Assembly (NCBI RefSeq): GCF_009755355.1
Contig: NZ_WQLB01000012.1
Coordinates: 54,738-118,737 of the forward strand
Reading direction: 5' to 3'
DNA: 64,000 bases
DNA from: Deinococcus arboris
GTDB lineage: Bacteria; Deinococcota; Deinococci; Deinococcales; Deinococcaceae
The notes below the pieces were generated by a model. That model searched no databases and was not told the DNA's origin. It saw nothing but the letters and a program-made list of their open reading frames with translations. Positions 27,166 to 34,987 of this stretch are shown one piece after another (position 1 is the stretch's first letter; the number at the start of each line of letters is the position of its first letter). Position numbers and translations under genes: made by a program.

Positions 27166-28956
27166 ATGAAGAAGCAAACCAGCTTTATTACGCTTGGCCT
27201 GATGCTTGTCACGCCCGCCCTTGCCGGTGGCGCTGGCGCGCCTGTGGCCCAGCCTGCCGCCGCACCTTGCAAGACCATCGCCCAGATTGTCATGAGCGAC
27301 CCCAACTTCAGCACCCTGGCCACGGCGGTCGAGGCTGCTGGCCTGAGCCAGACGCTGAGGGGCGGCCAGTACACGGTCTTTGCCCCCACCAACGCCGCTT
27401 TTGCCAAGCTGCCCAGCGATACCCTGGCGATGGCCCTGAACGACGCCGCCATGCTGCGCAGCATCCTGCTGTACCACGTGGTGCCCGGCAAAGTCACCGC
27501 CAAGCAAGTGATGGGCATGTCCTCGGGCCGCACCCTGCAGGGCTCCAGCTTCCTGGTCAGCATGATGGGCAACAAGGTCATGATTGACAACGCCACCGTG
27601 ACCCGCGCCGATGTGGCCGCCTGTAACGGCGTGGTGCACGTTATTGACACCGTCCTGATGCCCGCGATGGACACGGCCGCCGCCCCGACGCCTGCTCCCG
27701 CGCCGGCCCCGGCACCGGCGGCCACGACCCCGGCACCAGCCCCCACGCCGGCTGCCACGGTCACCACTCCGGCGCCCAGCACCGCCCCGGCCGCCACCGA
27801 CATCACCCGCATTCCGGCCCTGCCTGTGACTGGCACGACGGTGACCACGACCACAACGACGACCACCGATACGGCCACGACGACCGATACCGCCACAACG
27901 ACCGACACGGCCGCCACGACCGAGACCACCACCACGGACACCACAGCCACGACCGACACCACAGCTACGGTGGTGGACGGCAACACGCTGTACGACGCGA
28001 TTTCGACGGATGAGCGCTTTAGCACCCTGCGCGATCTGCTCAGCGACGCCGAACTGACCGACGTGCTCATCAACAACGAGTACACCGTCTTTGCACCCAC
28101 CAACGAGGCCTTCGAGGCCGTGGACGCCGACACCCTGGCCCTGATTGCCAGCGACCCCGCAACCCTGAAGGCCGTCTTGCTGTACCACGTGGTCAGTGGC
28201 CGCCTGACCGGCGAGCAGCTGGAGCAGGGCGGACAGTTGCGCAGCGAGCAGGGCGCCAGCCTCGACCTGCGCCTGGACGGCAGCTCGCAGATGGTGAACA
28301 CCGGGATGGTCACGGCCAGCCCCCTGGAAGCCAGCAACGGCTTTATCTACCCCATCAATGTGGTGCTGCTGCCCCCCGACCTGGTGCTGCCGCAGGCGCC
28401 TACTGGTGAAACGACCGTAGACACCACGACCACCACGGACACGGCCGCCACGACGACGACGACCAACACGACCACGGCAACCACGACGACCACCACCGTG
28501 GCCCCCCTGAGCCTGGCCTCGGCGCAGTCGGGCAACAACCTGACCGAAGTGCTGTCGCAGCCCCAGTTCAGCACCCTGCTGAGCCTGCTGCAGCGCGCCA
28601 ACCTGGTCACCAGCCTGACCGCCAGCGACGTGACCGTCTTCGCCCCCACCAACGACGCCTTTGCCAAGGTGCCTCAGGCGACCCTGGACGCCCTGCTGGC
28701 CGACCCCGCCAAGCTGACGCAAGTGCTTCAGTTCCATGTGGTCACAGGCCGCGTGGTGGATGACGCCCTGAATGTGCTGCAGCTGCGCTCGGTGGAAGGC
28801 AGCAGCCTGGACCTGATGATGGAAGGCGGCAACGTACGCGTGGGCGTCCGCAGCGGCGACACCGTGACCGGCGGTCTGGTCAGCACCCGCGCCGACGCAG
28901 GCAACAGCGTGGTCTACCCCATCGACACGGTTCTGCTGCCCCCGACCCTCCGCTAA
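27166..28956 (+). CDS. Secreted protein with three FAS1 (fasciclin) domains
   Basis: A 596-residue exported protein with three FAS1 adhesion modules at about residues 35-170, 270-405 and 450-596. Each has a YTVFAPTNxAFxK-like H1 block and a YHVV or FHVV H2 motif. They are joined by low-complexity linkers, Ala/Pro/Thr-rich (about 172-218) then almost pure Thr with Asp and Ala (about 219-268 and 413-446), built from ACC/ACG codon repeats that could slip during replication. Role: cell-surface or matrix adhesion, inferred from the family. The ATG at 27166 is preferred over a GTG three codons upstream, because GAGGTG then serves as its ribosome binding site. Confidence 0.92.
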   Translation: MKKQTSFITLGLMLVTPALAGGAGAPVAQPAAAPCKTIAQIVMSDPNFSTLATAVEAAGLSQTLRGGQYTVFAPTNAAFAKLPSDTLAMALNDAAMLRSILLYHVVPGKVTAKQVMGMSSGRTLQGSSFLVSMMGNKVMIDNATVTRADVAACNGVVHVIDTVLMPAMDTAAAPTPAPAPAPAPAATTPAPAPTPAATVTTPAPSTAPAATDITRIPALPVTGTTVTTTTTTTTDTATTTDTATTTDTAATTETTTTDTTATTDTTATVVDGNTLYDAISTDERFSTLRDLLSDAELTDVLINNEYTVFAPTNEAFEAVDADTLALIASDPATLKAVLLYHVVSGRLTGEQLEQGGQLRSEQGASLDLRLDGSSQMVNTGMVTASPLEASNGFIYPINVVLLPPDLVLPQAPTGETTVDTTTTTDTAATTTTTNTTTATTTTTTVAPLSLASAQSGNNLTEVLSQPQFSTLLSLLQRANLVTSLTASDVTVFAPTNDAFAKVPQATLDALLADPAKLTQVLQFHVVTGRVVDDALNVLQLRSVEGSSLDLMMEGGNVRVGVRSGDTVTGGLVSTRADAGNSVVYPIDTVLLPPTLR

Positions 28957-28971
28957 ACCCTCACCCTTCCT

Positions 28972-29003
28972 GCGGCCCTACCCTTCAAGGCGGGGCCGTT
29001 TTT
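28972..29003 (+). terminator. Rho-independent terminator of the fasciclin gene
   Basis: CGGCCC (28973-28978) pairs with GGGCCG (28993-28998), followed by five T residues. It overlaps the 3' end of the convergent phosphoesterase gene. Confidence 0.82.
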
Positions 29004-29842
29004 GTGGTTCTGTCACTCAGAAACTGCGCCCAACTGGCGGGAGTCCGGGGCGTCCCTGTTTCTTCTGTCCACAGCCAGTAGGGCGTGTAGAGGCTGCGGG
29101 CTGTGCGCACCTCCTCGCGGAAAATCTCGGCGCTGAGCCCGGTGCGCAGCAGGCCAGAGGTGTCGAAGCGGCGCAGCACCCTGGCGCGGTCGTAGGGCAC
29201 CGCGCGGAACTGAGGCACCCAGCCTCCCGCCGTGGCCGTCAGCAGCAGGTACTGGGCGCGTGGGTCGCCATTGGCCGGGGCCCCTACTGCACCGGTATTC
29301 AGCACCAGCGTCTCTGCCACCACTGTGTGAACCGGCCGGTGAATATGTGAGCCCACCAGCACGTCGTAAGGGCCGCCGGCCGCGTCCCGACTGAGGGCAC
29401 GCACCCGTTCCGGCGCAGTGTGCTCGCTCAGGCTTTCGCGGTAGTGGTCGGCGGTGCCGTGGGCCACCAGCACCCGCCCGGCCCCTGGTTCGTCCAGCGT
29501 CAGGGTCATGGGCCAGATGGCTGGGATGTCCAGCAGGCCAGCCTGGGCCAGTTGCTGGGCACTCCAGTCGGTGGCTCCCCAGAAGGGGTCAGACAGCCAG
29601 TCATCTGGCAGCGCTGTGCTGCGCGCATGCCACAGCCGCAGCAGGTCGTCATGATTGCCCAGCGTGAACTGCACATCCGGGCGCTCCAACAGGGTCTCCA
29701 TCACCTGCACCGAGTCGGGGCCACGGTTGACCACATCGCCGTTGACCAGCAGCCGCTCGGCGCCCTGCGCTGAGGCATCGGCCAGCACGGCCTTCAGGGC
29801 ATCGGCGTTGCCGTGAATATCCGCCAGAACCGCCACCCTCAT
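28985..29842 (-). CDS. Calcineurin-like metallophosphoesterase
   Basis: A 285-residue phosphoesterase with the motifs AVLADIHGNADAL (D-x-H), VNGDVVNRGPDSV (GDxxxRG), TLGNHD (GNHD) and VLVGSHIHRP (GxxH), i.e. the full dinuclear metal site. The fold resembles YfcE/ApaH-like phosphatases; the substrate is unknown. The start at 29842 is set by TACAAT 9 nt upstream and by the MRVAVLADIHG opening of the domain; a longer frame upstream is not needed. Confidence 0.9.
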   Translation of the reverse strand: MRVAVLADIHGNADALKAVLADASAQGAERLLVNGDVVNRGPDSVQVMETLLERPDVQFTLGNHDDLLRLWHARSTALPDDWLSDPFWGATDWSAQQLAQAGLLDIPAIWPMTLTLDEPGAGRVLVAHGTADHYRESLSEHTAPERVRALSRDAAGGPYDVLVGSHIHRPVHTVVAETLVLNTGAVGAPANGDPRAQYLLLTATAGGWVPQFRAVPYDRARVLRRFDTSGLLRTGLSAEIFREEVRTARSLYTPYWLWTEETGTPRTPASWAQFLSDRTTKTAPP

Positions 29843-30165
29843 CCGGGCCGCATTGTAGGGCAAGGCTATCGGAAGACTCAGGGGCAGATCAGAGAGATGT
29901 GACAGCGGCTGCCACTTCCATTGAGGGGTCAAAACCTCTTCCTCAATTCCACCGCTGCCACTGTCCCTTCCAGCGACTCATTTCGTTCGCCCCAGAGTGG
30001 TGGAGGGTTCTGCTGTGATTTCTCTAACAAGGCGGAGGTGCAACAATAGACCGTTCTGGAGGTTCAAACCTCGACCCACAGAAGGCTCACTCAACCAGGC
30101 AAAGAGGCGGGGCACCCGCGACTCTCACCGCCGGTGCCCCGCCTTACCCCTAACCGCTCCCTGCG
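29843..30165. other. 323-bp intergenic region
   Basis: No gene is seen. It contains the promoter of the phosphoesterase at its left end and a strong hairpin (30105-30144) near its right end that serves the ABC exporter genes. A T-arm-like GGAGGTTCAAACCTC string is present but no tRNA can be folded. Confidence 0.6.
30105..30144 (-). terminator. Stem-loop terminator of the NatAB-type operon
   Basis: A perfect 12-bp inverted repeat, AGGCGGGGCACC / GGTGCCCCGCCT, lies 21 nt past the permease stop on the minus strand. It is followed by CTTTG rather than a clean T-run, so termination strength is uncertain. Confidence 0.7.
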
Positions 30166-31446
30166 TCAGTTGCGGAAAATGACTTCCTCGCGGCCAAAGG
30201 ACCGCAGAGCCACGCCGGACAGCAGAGCGGCGCCCACTACATTGGCCGCTATGGCCAGCAGGACATGTAGCGGTTGGGGGGCGCCGCGCACCATCTCCAG
30301 AATGGCCACCTGACCACCAATGACCGGAATGGCGTACACCCCCAGCCCCACCTGCAAAAAATCGGCAAATTGCAGGAGGATGGCCGGTAACACCAGCAGT
30401 AGGGTGATGGGCGCCGCGTACGTCTGGGCCTCCTTGAACGAGCGGGCGTAGATGCCCAGCGCCATCAGCAGAGCACTGACCACCAGGGCCGCACTGGCAG
30501 CCACCCCCAGCAGCGCCAGCACGCTGCCCAGGCTCAGGCTCAATTGCCCGCCCAGCGCCTGCACCATCGGCACCACGCTGTCCGGCTGCCCACTCAGCCA
30601 GGCGCGCATGGCCAGGCTACTGACCAGGAAGCCCACCACGCTAAATGCCGCACTGGTCAGGGCTGTGAGGGTCGTGGCCAGCAACTTCCCAGCGACCACC
30701 TCGGCGCGGCGCACAGGCGAGACCAGCAGACTTTCTAAGGTGCCGCGCTCCTTTTCCCCGGCAGTGGCGTCCAGGGCGGTGGCCATCGCCCCAGACAGAA
30801 TGAACTGCACCATCAGCATGGGAATCAGGAAGGCCAGCTGGCCGCTGCGCTGCTCCTGCGTGGTGCTGGCGTCCACCGGTTTCAGGGCAATGGGGGCCAG
30901 AGCGGTCTCGTCCAGCCCCAGCGTCCCCAGGCGCTCGACGGCCAGCGTGCGGTTGTAACCTTCCACCACGTCGGACACCTTGCTGTAAGCGCCGGCCTGG
31001 GCACGCAGGTTCCCCAGCTTGGCATACAGTTCCAGGGTGCCGGTGCCGTCGCCCGCCCGCTGGGGCAGCGGCCCATCGGCGCGCACGGCGGCGTCTACTG
31101 TGCCATCTTGCACGGCCTTCAGAGCGTCAGGCACGGCCTGCAACTTCACGCCAGCCCGCACCACCACGCCCCCTGGCAGCGTCTCGTCCCGCTCCAGGGC
31201 CGCGCGCAACGCCGCTGGCAAAGGCCCGCTTACCCCCACAGTCTGCCGCTCCTGCTGCTGCCCGCCCAGCAAGCTGCCCATCAGCAGCGGCAGGCCCAGT
31301 GTCAGCAGCGGAATGAGTAGCAGAGGCATAAAGATGGTGGCATTCAGGGTGCGGCGGTCGCGCAGGGTCGCCAGCAGGTCGCGGGCTGCCACCTGCCACA
31401 CCAGAGCCGGGCGTAAGCCCTTCCCCGAGGCCGCCCTAGCGCGCAC
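30166..31446 (-). CDS. ABC-2 type exporter permease (NatB-like)
   Basis: A 426-residue membrane protein with one helix near residues 37-57, a large extracytoplasmic domain (about 60-195) and five or six helices in the C-terminal half, the layout of NatB sodium exporters. The start is GTG at 31446, overlapping the end of the ATPase gene by 11 nt, so expression is coupled. It presumably pairs with that ATPase to export Na+ or another cation; substrate is inferred from family similarity only. Confidence 0.85.
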   Translation of the reverse strand: MRARAASGKGLRPALVWQVAARDLLATLRDRRTLNATIFMPLLLIPLLTLGLPLLMGSLLGGQQQERQTVGVSGPLPAALRAALERDETLPGGVVVRAGVKLQAVPDALKAVQDGTVDAAVRADGPLPQRAGDGTGTLELYAKLGNLRAQAGAYSKVSDVVEGYNRTLAVERLGTLGLDETALAPIALKPVDASTTQEQRSGQLAFLIPMLMVQFILSGAMATALDATAGEKERGTLESLLVSPVRRAEVVAGKLLATTLTALTSAAFSVVGFLVSSLAMRAWLSGQPDSVVPMVQALGGQLSLSLGSVLALLGVAASAALVVSALLMALGIYARSFKEAQTYAAPITLLLVLPAILLQFADFLQVGLGVYAIPVIGGQVAILEMVRGAPQPLHVLLAIAANVVGAALLSGVALRSFGREEVIFRN

Positions 31447-32170
31447 GGCTCACCTCTGGCCGCACCAGCGCAAAGAAGGCGCGTTCCAGGCTGCGTTCGC
31501 CCGTCGCTGCCAGAATGTCTGCCTGACGGCCCACGGTCACCAGGGCGCCCTCGTGCAGAATGGCCACGCGGTCACAGACCTCCTCAACCTCACTCATGAC
31601 GTGGGTCGAATACACTGTCAGTCGCCCCGGCGCGCGGGTAGCCTGCACAAAGTCCAGCAGCGTGCGCCGCGCAAAGATATCCAGGCCACTGGCCGCTTCG
31701 TCCAGCACCAGCACGGGCGGGTCATGGAGTACAGCGCGGGCAATGACCACCTTCTGCTTCATGCCGGTGGAATAGTCCCCGGCGCGGGTGTCCAGCGTGC
31801 GGCCCAGTTCCAGTCGGTCATCCAGTTCGGCGATGCGCGCGTCGGCCTGGGCACGGCTCAGGCCATACAGCACGGCAAACGAGCGCAGCACCTCGCGCCC
31901 GGTGAGGCGCGCAGGTAAACCCATGCCGCCGTTCACCACGCCAACCGAGCGCCTGACCGCTTCGGGGTCCGCCTGAATATCGTGACCAGCCAGCGTCACG
32001 GCGCCGCCGTCGGGCCGTAGCAATGTAGCCAGGATCCGCAGCAGCGTGGTTTTGCCGGCGCCGTTGGGGCCCAGCAGGCCAAAGACCTCGCCGCCCTGCG
32101 CCTGCAGAGAGACGCCGCGCAGCGCCTTGAATGTGCCGTAGCTTTTGGTAACGGTCTGAATATTGAGCAT
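31436..32170 (-). CDS. ABC exporter ATPase (NatA-like)
   Basis: A 244-residue nucleotide-binding subunit with Walker [13 protein letters not shown], signature YSTGMKQKV, Walker [13 protein letters not shown] and switch His in YSTHVMSE. The YSxGMKQ signature is typical of the NatA/CcmA/drug-exporter branch. AGGAGG lies 3 nt before the ATG. It is the first gene of a two-gene operon with the NatB-like permease. Confidence 0.9.
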   Translation of the reverse strand: MLNIQTVTKSYGTFKALRGVSLQAQGGEVFGLLGPNGAGKTTLLRILATLLRPDGGAVTLAGHDIQADPEAVRRSVGVVNGGMGLPARLTGREVLRSFAVLYGLSRAQADARIAELDDRLELGRTLDTRAGDYSTGMKQKVVIARAVLHDPPVLVLDEAASGLDIFARRTLLDFVQATRAPGRLTVYSTHVMSEVEEVCDRVAILHEGALVTVGRQADILAATGERSLERAFFALVRPEVSRAR

Positions 32171-32584
32171 GGGCCTCCTGGCAAGGCAGTGGTGTGCCGT
32201 GTCAAGAGGCTACGGGATGCGAACCGTGAAAGTTGCACCGTTGGTCAAGGGTCATCAAGCGCGATTTCAGACCATTTTATACATGAGAACGGTGTGAGTC
32301 CGCTGACGCCGTCTAGAAGTCCCTCAATGCCTCGTTCCGCTTCATAGGACGGCCTTGAAAAGCAAGTCCCCCGCGCCTCATGCAAGATGAGAAAAAATCT
32401 GTAACAATAGGAAAGTTGCGCTGCCAGGCGCATCCCGCTGGCTTTCGTTGGACGCCGTCCATTTTTCCAGTTTCATTGGTTCTCTGCTCTGCAGTCCCCT
32501 TGGGCTCTAGGCTGAAACGACTTCATCACCCCGCGCTTTTTCTGCGCGCCCTCTGCGGCGCCGCAGCACATCCGGAGGCTGTTC
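32171..32584. other. 414-bp intergenic region between divergent genes
   Basis: It is lower in GC than its surroundings and presumably holds divergent promoters. I see no convincing gene, and no perfect -35/-10 pair that I would assign. Confidence 0.5.
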
Positions 32585-33097
<513 letters not shown>

Positions 33098-33113
33098 GCT
33101 GCCCATCTGCTGA

Positions 33114-33137
33114 CCCCTGCTCCGGCGGGGGTTTTTT
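33114..33137 (+). terminator. Rho-independent terminator
   Basis: CCCCTGC and GCGGGGG pair around a TCCG loop (one G-U) and are followed by six T residues. Confidence 0.92.
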
Positions 33138-33402
33138 GTTGGACAGGATGAGCACGGTCCTGGCCGGTCTTCTTACGGCACGTTGCCGAGTTGCTCAGCC
33201 GCTGCTGACAGAGCTTGGTGTCTTGAAGGCCCCTATCAGTCAGCTCCCCGCCATACCTGCCTGTTGCCTGCCCGAACATCCTTCGTCTGGGTCAACGGTA
33301 GATTTGAAGACCTTTTCAGCTCAAGCAAGCTGAGATTCAGCCCGCTCACGCCCCTCCCTGCTGGCTGACCAGCACCTGACGGGCGACTGAGAAACCGTCT
33401 GG

Positions 33403-33408
33403 TATTCT
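33403..33408 (+). promoter_or_regulatory. -10 element of darA
   Basis: TATTCT ends 7 nt before the ATG at 33416, the leaderless pattern. The 265 nt between this and the preceding terminator hold no recognisable gene. Confidence 0.65.
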
Positions 33409-33415
33409 GCGGGGC

Positions 33416-33745
33416 ATGAAGCTTGTGCTGGCTGTGATTCAGGATGCCGACGCCACCGCGCTGGTGCGTGTGCTGTCGCAAAACGCCTTTGAGGTCACGA
33501 AACTGGCCAGCACCGGCGGCTTTCTGCGGGAAGGCAACACCACCCTGATGATTGGCGTGGACGATACGCGCCTGGACGAACTCAAGCGGCACGTGCAGCG
33601 GACCTGCCGCACCCGCACCCGTCTGGTGGCCCCCAGCGTGCCGATGGGCGAACAGAACGAAGGGCTGGTCAATGATCCGGTCGAGGTACCGGTGGGCGGC
33701 GCCGTGATGTTCGTGATGGGCGTGCAGGAATTTGTCAAGGTGTAA
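33416..33745 (+). CDS. darA: Cyclic-di-AMP receptor, PII-like (DarA/PstA family)
   Basis: A 109-residue trimeric PII-like protein. The ligand-binding segment [23 protein letters not shown] is nearly identical to that of Bacillus DarA (YaaQ), and the end [19 protein letters not shown] matches too. DarA binds c-di-AMP; its downstream partner is unknown in general. It is monocistronic, with a terminator candidate behind it, and sits just upstream of the cobalamin-controlled nrd operon. Confidence 0.93.
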   Translation: MKLVLAVIQDADATALVRVLSQNAFEVTKLASTGGFLREGNTTLMIGVDDTRLDELKRHVQRTCRTRTRLVAPSVPMGEQNEGLVNDPVEVPVGGAVMFVMGVQEFVKV

Positions 33746-33759
33746 GCTACTGGGCGTGC

Positions 33760-33795
33760 CGGGCCGCCTCCTGTCGTGGGGTGGCCCGCTTCTTT
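33760..33795 (+). terminator. Probable terminator of darA
   Basis: CGGGCC (33760-33765) pairs with GGCCCG (33783-33788), followed by CTTCTTT. It separates darA from the next promoter. Confidence 0.6.
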
Positions 33796-33824
33796 GGTCC
33801 AGATCTTGTACCCAGACGCCCGGT

Positions 33825-33853
33825 TTGACCAGGGAAGATACAAGATGTAGACT
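33825..33853 (+). promoter_or_regulatory. Promoter of the nrd operon
   Basis: TTGACC (33825-33830) and TAGACT (33848-33853) have an ideal 17-nt spacer. Transcription should start near 33860, at the 5' edge of the riboswitch. Confidence 0.85.
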
Positions 33854-33862
33854 CTCGTCACA

Positions 33863-33980
33863 GTTGCCAGGTGGCAACACTCCGCAGGAACTCGAGGGAA
33901 GTCCGGTTACGCCCCCAGCTGGGGTCTTCAGTCCGGCACGGTCGCGCCACGGTTTCAGTCCGAACGCTCGCCTCGCGGAG
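33863..33980 (+). ncRNA. Cobalamin riboswitch
   Basis: The order of conserved blocks is that of the cobalamin aptamer: GGGAAGTCCGGT (33896-33907), AGTCCGGCACGGTCGCGCCA with CGGT after it (33930-33953), and AGTCCGAACGCTCGCC (33957-33972). Closing helix CTCCGC (33880-33885) pairs with GCGGAG (33975-33980). A 5' hairpin GTTGCC-AGGT-GGCAAC precedes it. An extra CCCC-AGCT-GGGG hairpin is inserted in the loop after CCGGT. The segment between the CGCCA block and AGTCCG is very short, so this is a compact form lacking a peripheral domain. It lies between a promoter and a B12-independent ribonucleotide reductase operon, where repression by B12 is expected. Confidence 0.85.
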
Positions 33981-34100
33981 ACCTCGCCCTCTTTACCGGC
34001 CCCCGCGTCAGGGGCACAAGGCGGTCCCTGCTCTGAACAGTCCATCTCACGCTGGTCTTCCCTGCCCTCTGGTCTGAGGCGCCCTGTCTCTCTTTACGTT

Positions 34101-34137
34101 CGGCCCTGCGTCACAGGGGCCGCGTCCCTGCCCTGTG
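34101..34137 (+). promoter_or_regulatory. Riboswitch expression platform: alternative hairpins covering a GTG start codon
   Basis: CGGCCCTG (34101-34108) can pair with CAGGGGCCG (34114-34122, one bulge). Alternatively CACAGGG (34112-34118) pairs with CCCTGTG (34131-34137), whose last three bases are the GTG start of the first gene. The two helices share 34114-34118 and exclude each other. This fits translational control by start-codon sequestration; which form is bound to cobalamin is inference. Confidence 0.6.
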
Positions 34138-34587
34138 CCGTACGAGGTCGTTCTGTCTACTCTGGCTTCCCTCCCCCGCCCCTTTACGGGCGAAACCCGC
34201 GTTACCCACGTCGTTTTTCCCGGCGATACCAACCACCACGGCACCCTGTTTGGCGGAGAAGCCCTGGCCCTGATGGACTCGGCCGCGTTTATCGCCGCCA
34301 CCCGCTACTGCCGGCGCAAGGTGGTTACGAGGCATCTGGACGCTATGGAATTTCGTCATGCCATCCCGCAGGGGTCGCTGGTGGAACTGGTGGCGCAGGT
34401 TACGCACACCGGGCGCACCAGCATGAGGGTACTGGTCAACCTCTACCGCGAGGACATGTACAGCGATGAGCGTGAACTGGCCTGCACTGGCACCTTTACG
34501 TTGGTGGCCCTAGACGATGCTGGGCAGCCGGTGGCCGTACCCGCCCTGAACACCGCAGAGGAGCGCGCCCTTGCACCTCATCGTTGA
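34135..34587 (+). CDS. Acyl-CoA thioesterase, hotdog fold (YciA/BACH type)
   Basis: A 150-residue hotdog thioesterase. The segment VFPGDTNHHGTLFGGEALALMD carries the conserved Asn-His-x-Gly and catalytic Asp, and DAMEFRHAIPQGSLVEL is the second family block. It hydrolyses acyl-CoA to free acid and CoA; chain-length preference is unknown. The start is GTG at 34135, the only plausible start in the frame, embedded in a hairpin of the riboswitch leader. It overlaps nrdI by 17 nt and is the first gene of the operon, which places it under the same cobalamin control. This pairing is unexpected. Confidence 0.88.
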   Translation: MPYEVVLSTLASLPRPFTGETRVTHVVFPGDTNHHGTLFGGEALALMDSAAFIAATRYCRRKVVTRHLDAMEFRHAIPQGSLVELVAQVTHTGRTSMRVLVNLYREDMYSDERELACTGTFTLVALDDAGQPVAVPALNTAEERALAPHR

Positions 34588-34987
34588 CTCGCTGACGGGC
34601 AATGTGCGCCGCTTCGCGCAGGCCGTGGCACAGGCGGCCGGCGGCCTGACCATGCAGGGGGTGCAGGAGGCCAGGCCGCAGGAGCCCTATCTGCTGCTGA
34701 CCTACACCTTCGGACAGGGACAGGTGCCCGCCAGCACACAGGCGTTTCTGCGACGCCACCGCAGTGGCCTGTGCGGCGTGGTCTCCAGCGGCAGTTACCA
34801 CTGGGGTGCCAACTTTGCCCGGGCCGGCGCCCTGATCGCCGCCGACTATCAAGTACCGCTGGTCGCGCAGATCAACAAGAGCGGCACCGCCGCCGACCGC
34901 GAGCAGGTGCTGACCTGGCTGCGCGCCGCCGCTGCGCCCCTACCCCAACCCCAAAGGACACCCACATGGACCCCTGGATTGAACTGA
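34571..34987 (+). CDS. nrdI: Flavodoxin NrdI for class Ib ribonucleotide reductase
   Basis: A 138-residue NrdI. FMN-site segments VDSLTGNVRRFAQAV, TYTFGQGQVPASTQAFL and GVVSSGSYHWGANFARA are diagnostic, as is INKSGTAADREQV near the end. NrdI supplies superoxide or a related oxidant to build the Mn(III)2-tyrosyl radical in NrdF. The start is TTG, inside the end of the thioesterase gene, and the 3' end overlaps nrdE by 22 nt, so the three are translationally coupled. Confidence 0.9.
   Translation: MHLIVDSLTGNVRRFAQAVAQAAGGLTMQGVQEARPQEPYLLLTYTFGQGQVPASTQAFLRRHRSGLCGVVSSGSYHWGANFARAGALIAADYQVPLVAQINKSGTAADREQVLTWLRAAAAPLPQPQRTPTWTPGLN

Noticed and set aside
30045..30080. T-arm-like string GGAGGTTCAAACCTC suggesting a tRNA
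   Set aside because: The loop length and stem do not fit, and no acceptor, D or anticodon arms can be folded around it.
33732..34469. Open frame running through the riboswitch leader into the thioesterase gene
   Set aside because: It begins inside darA's end, crosses the promoter and riboswitch, and continues in a wrong frame of the thioesterase.
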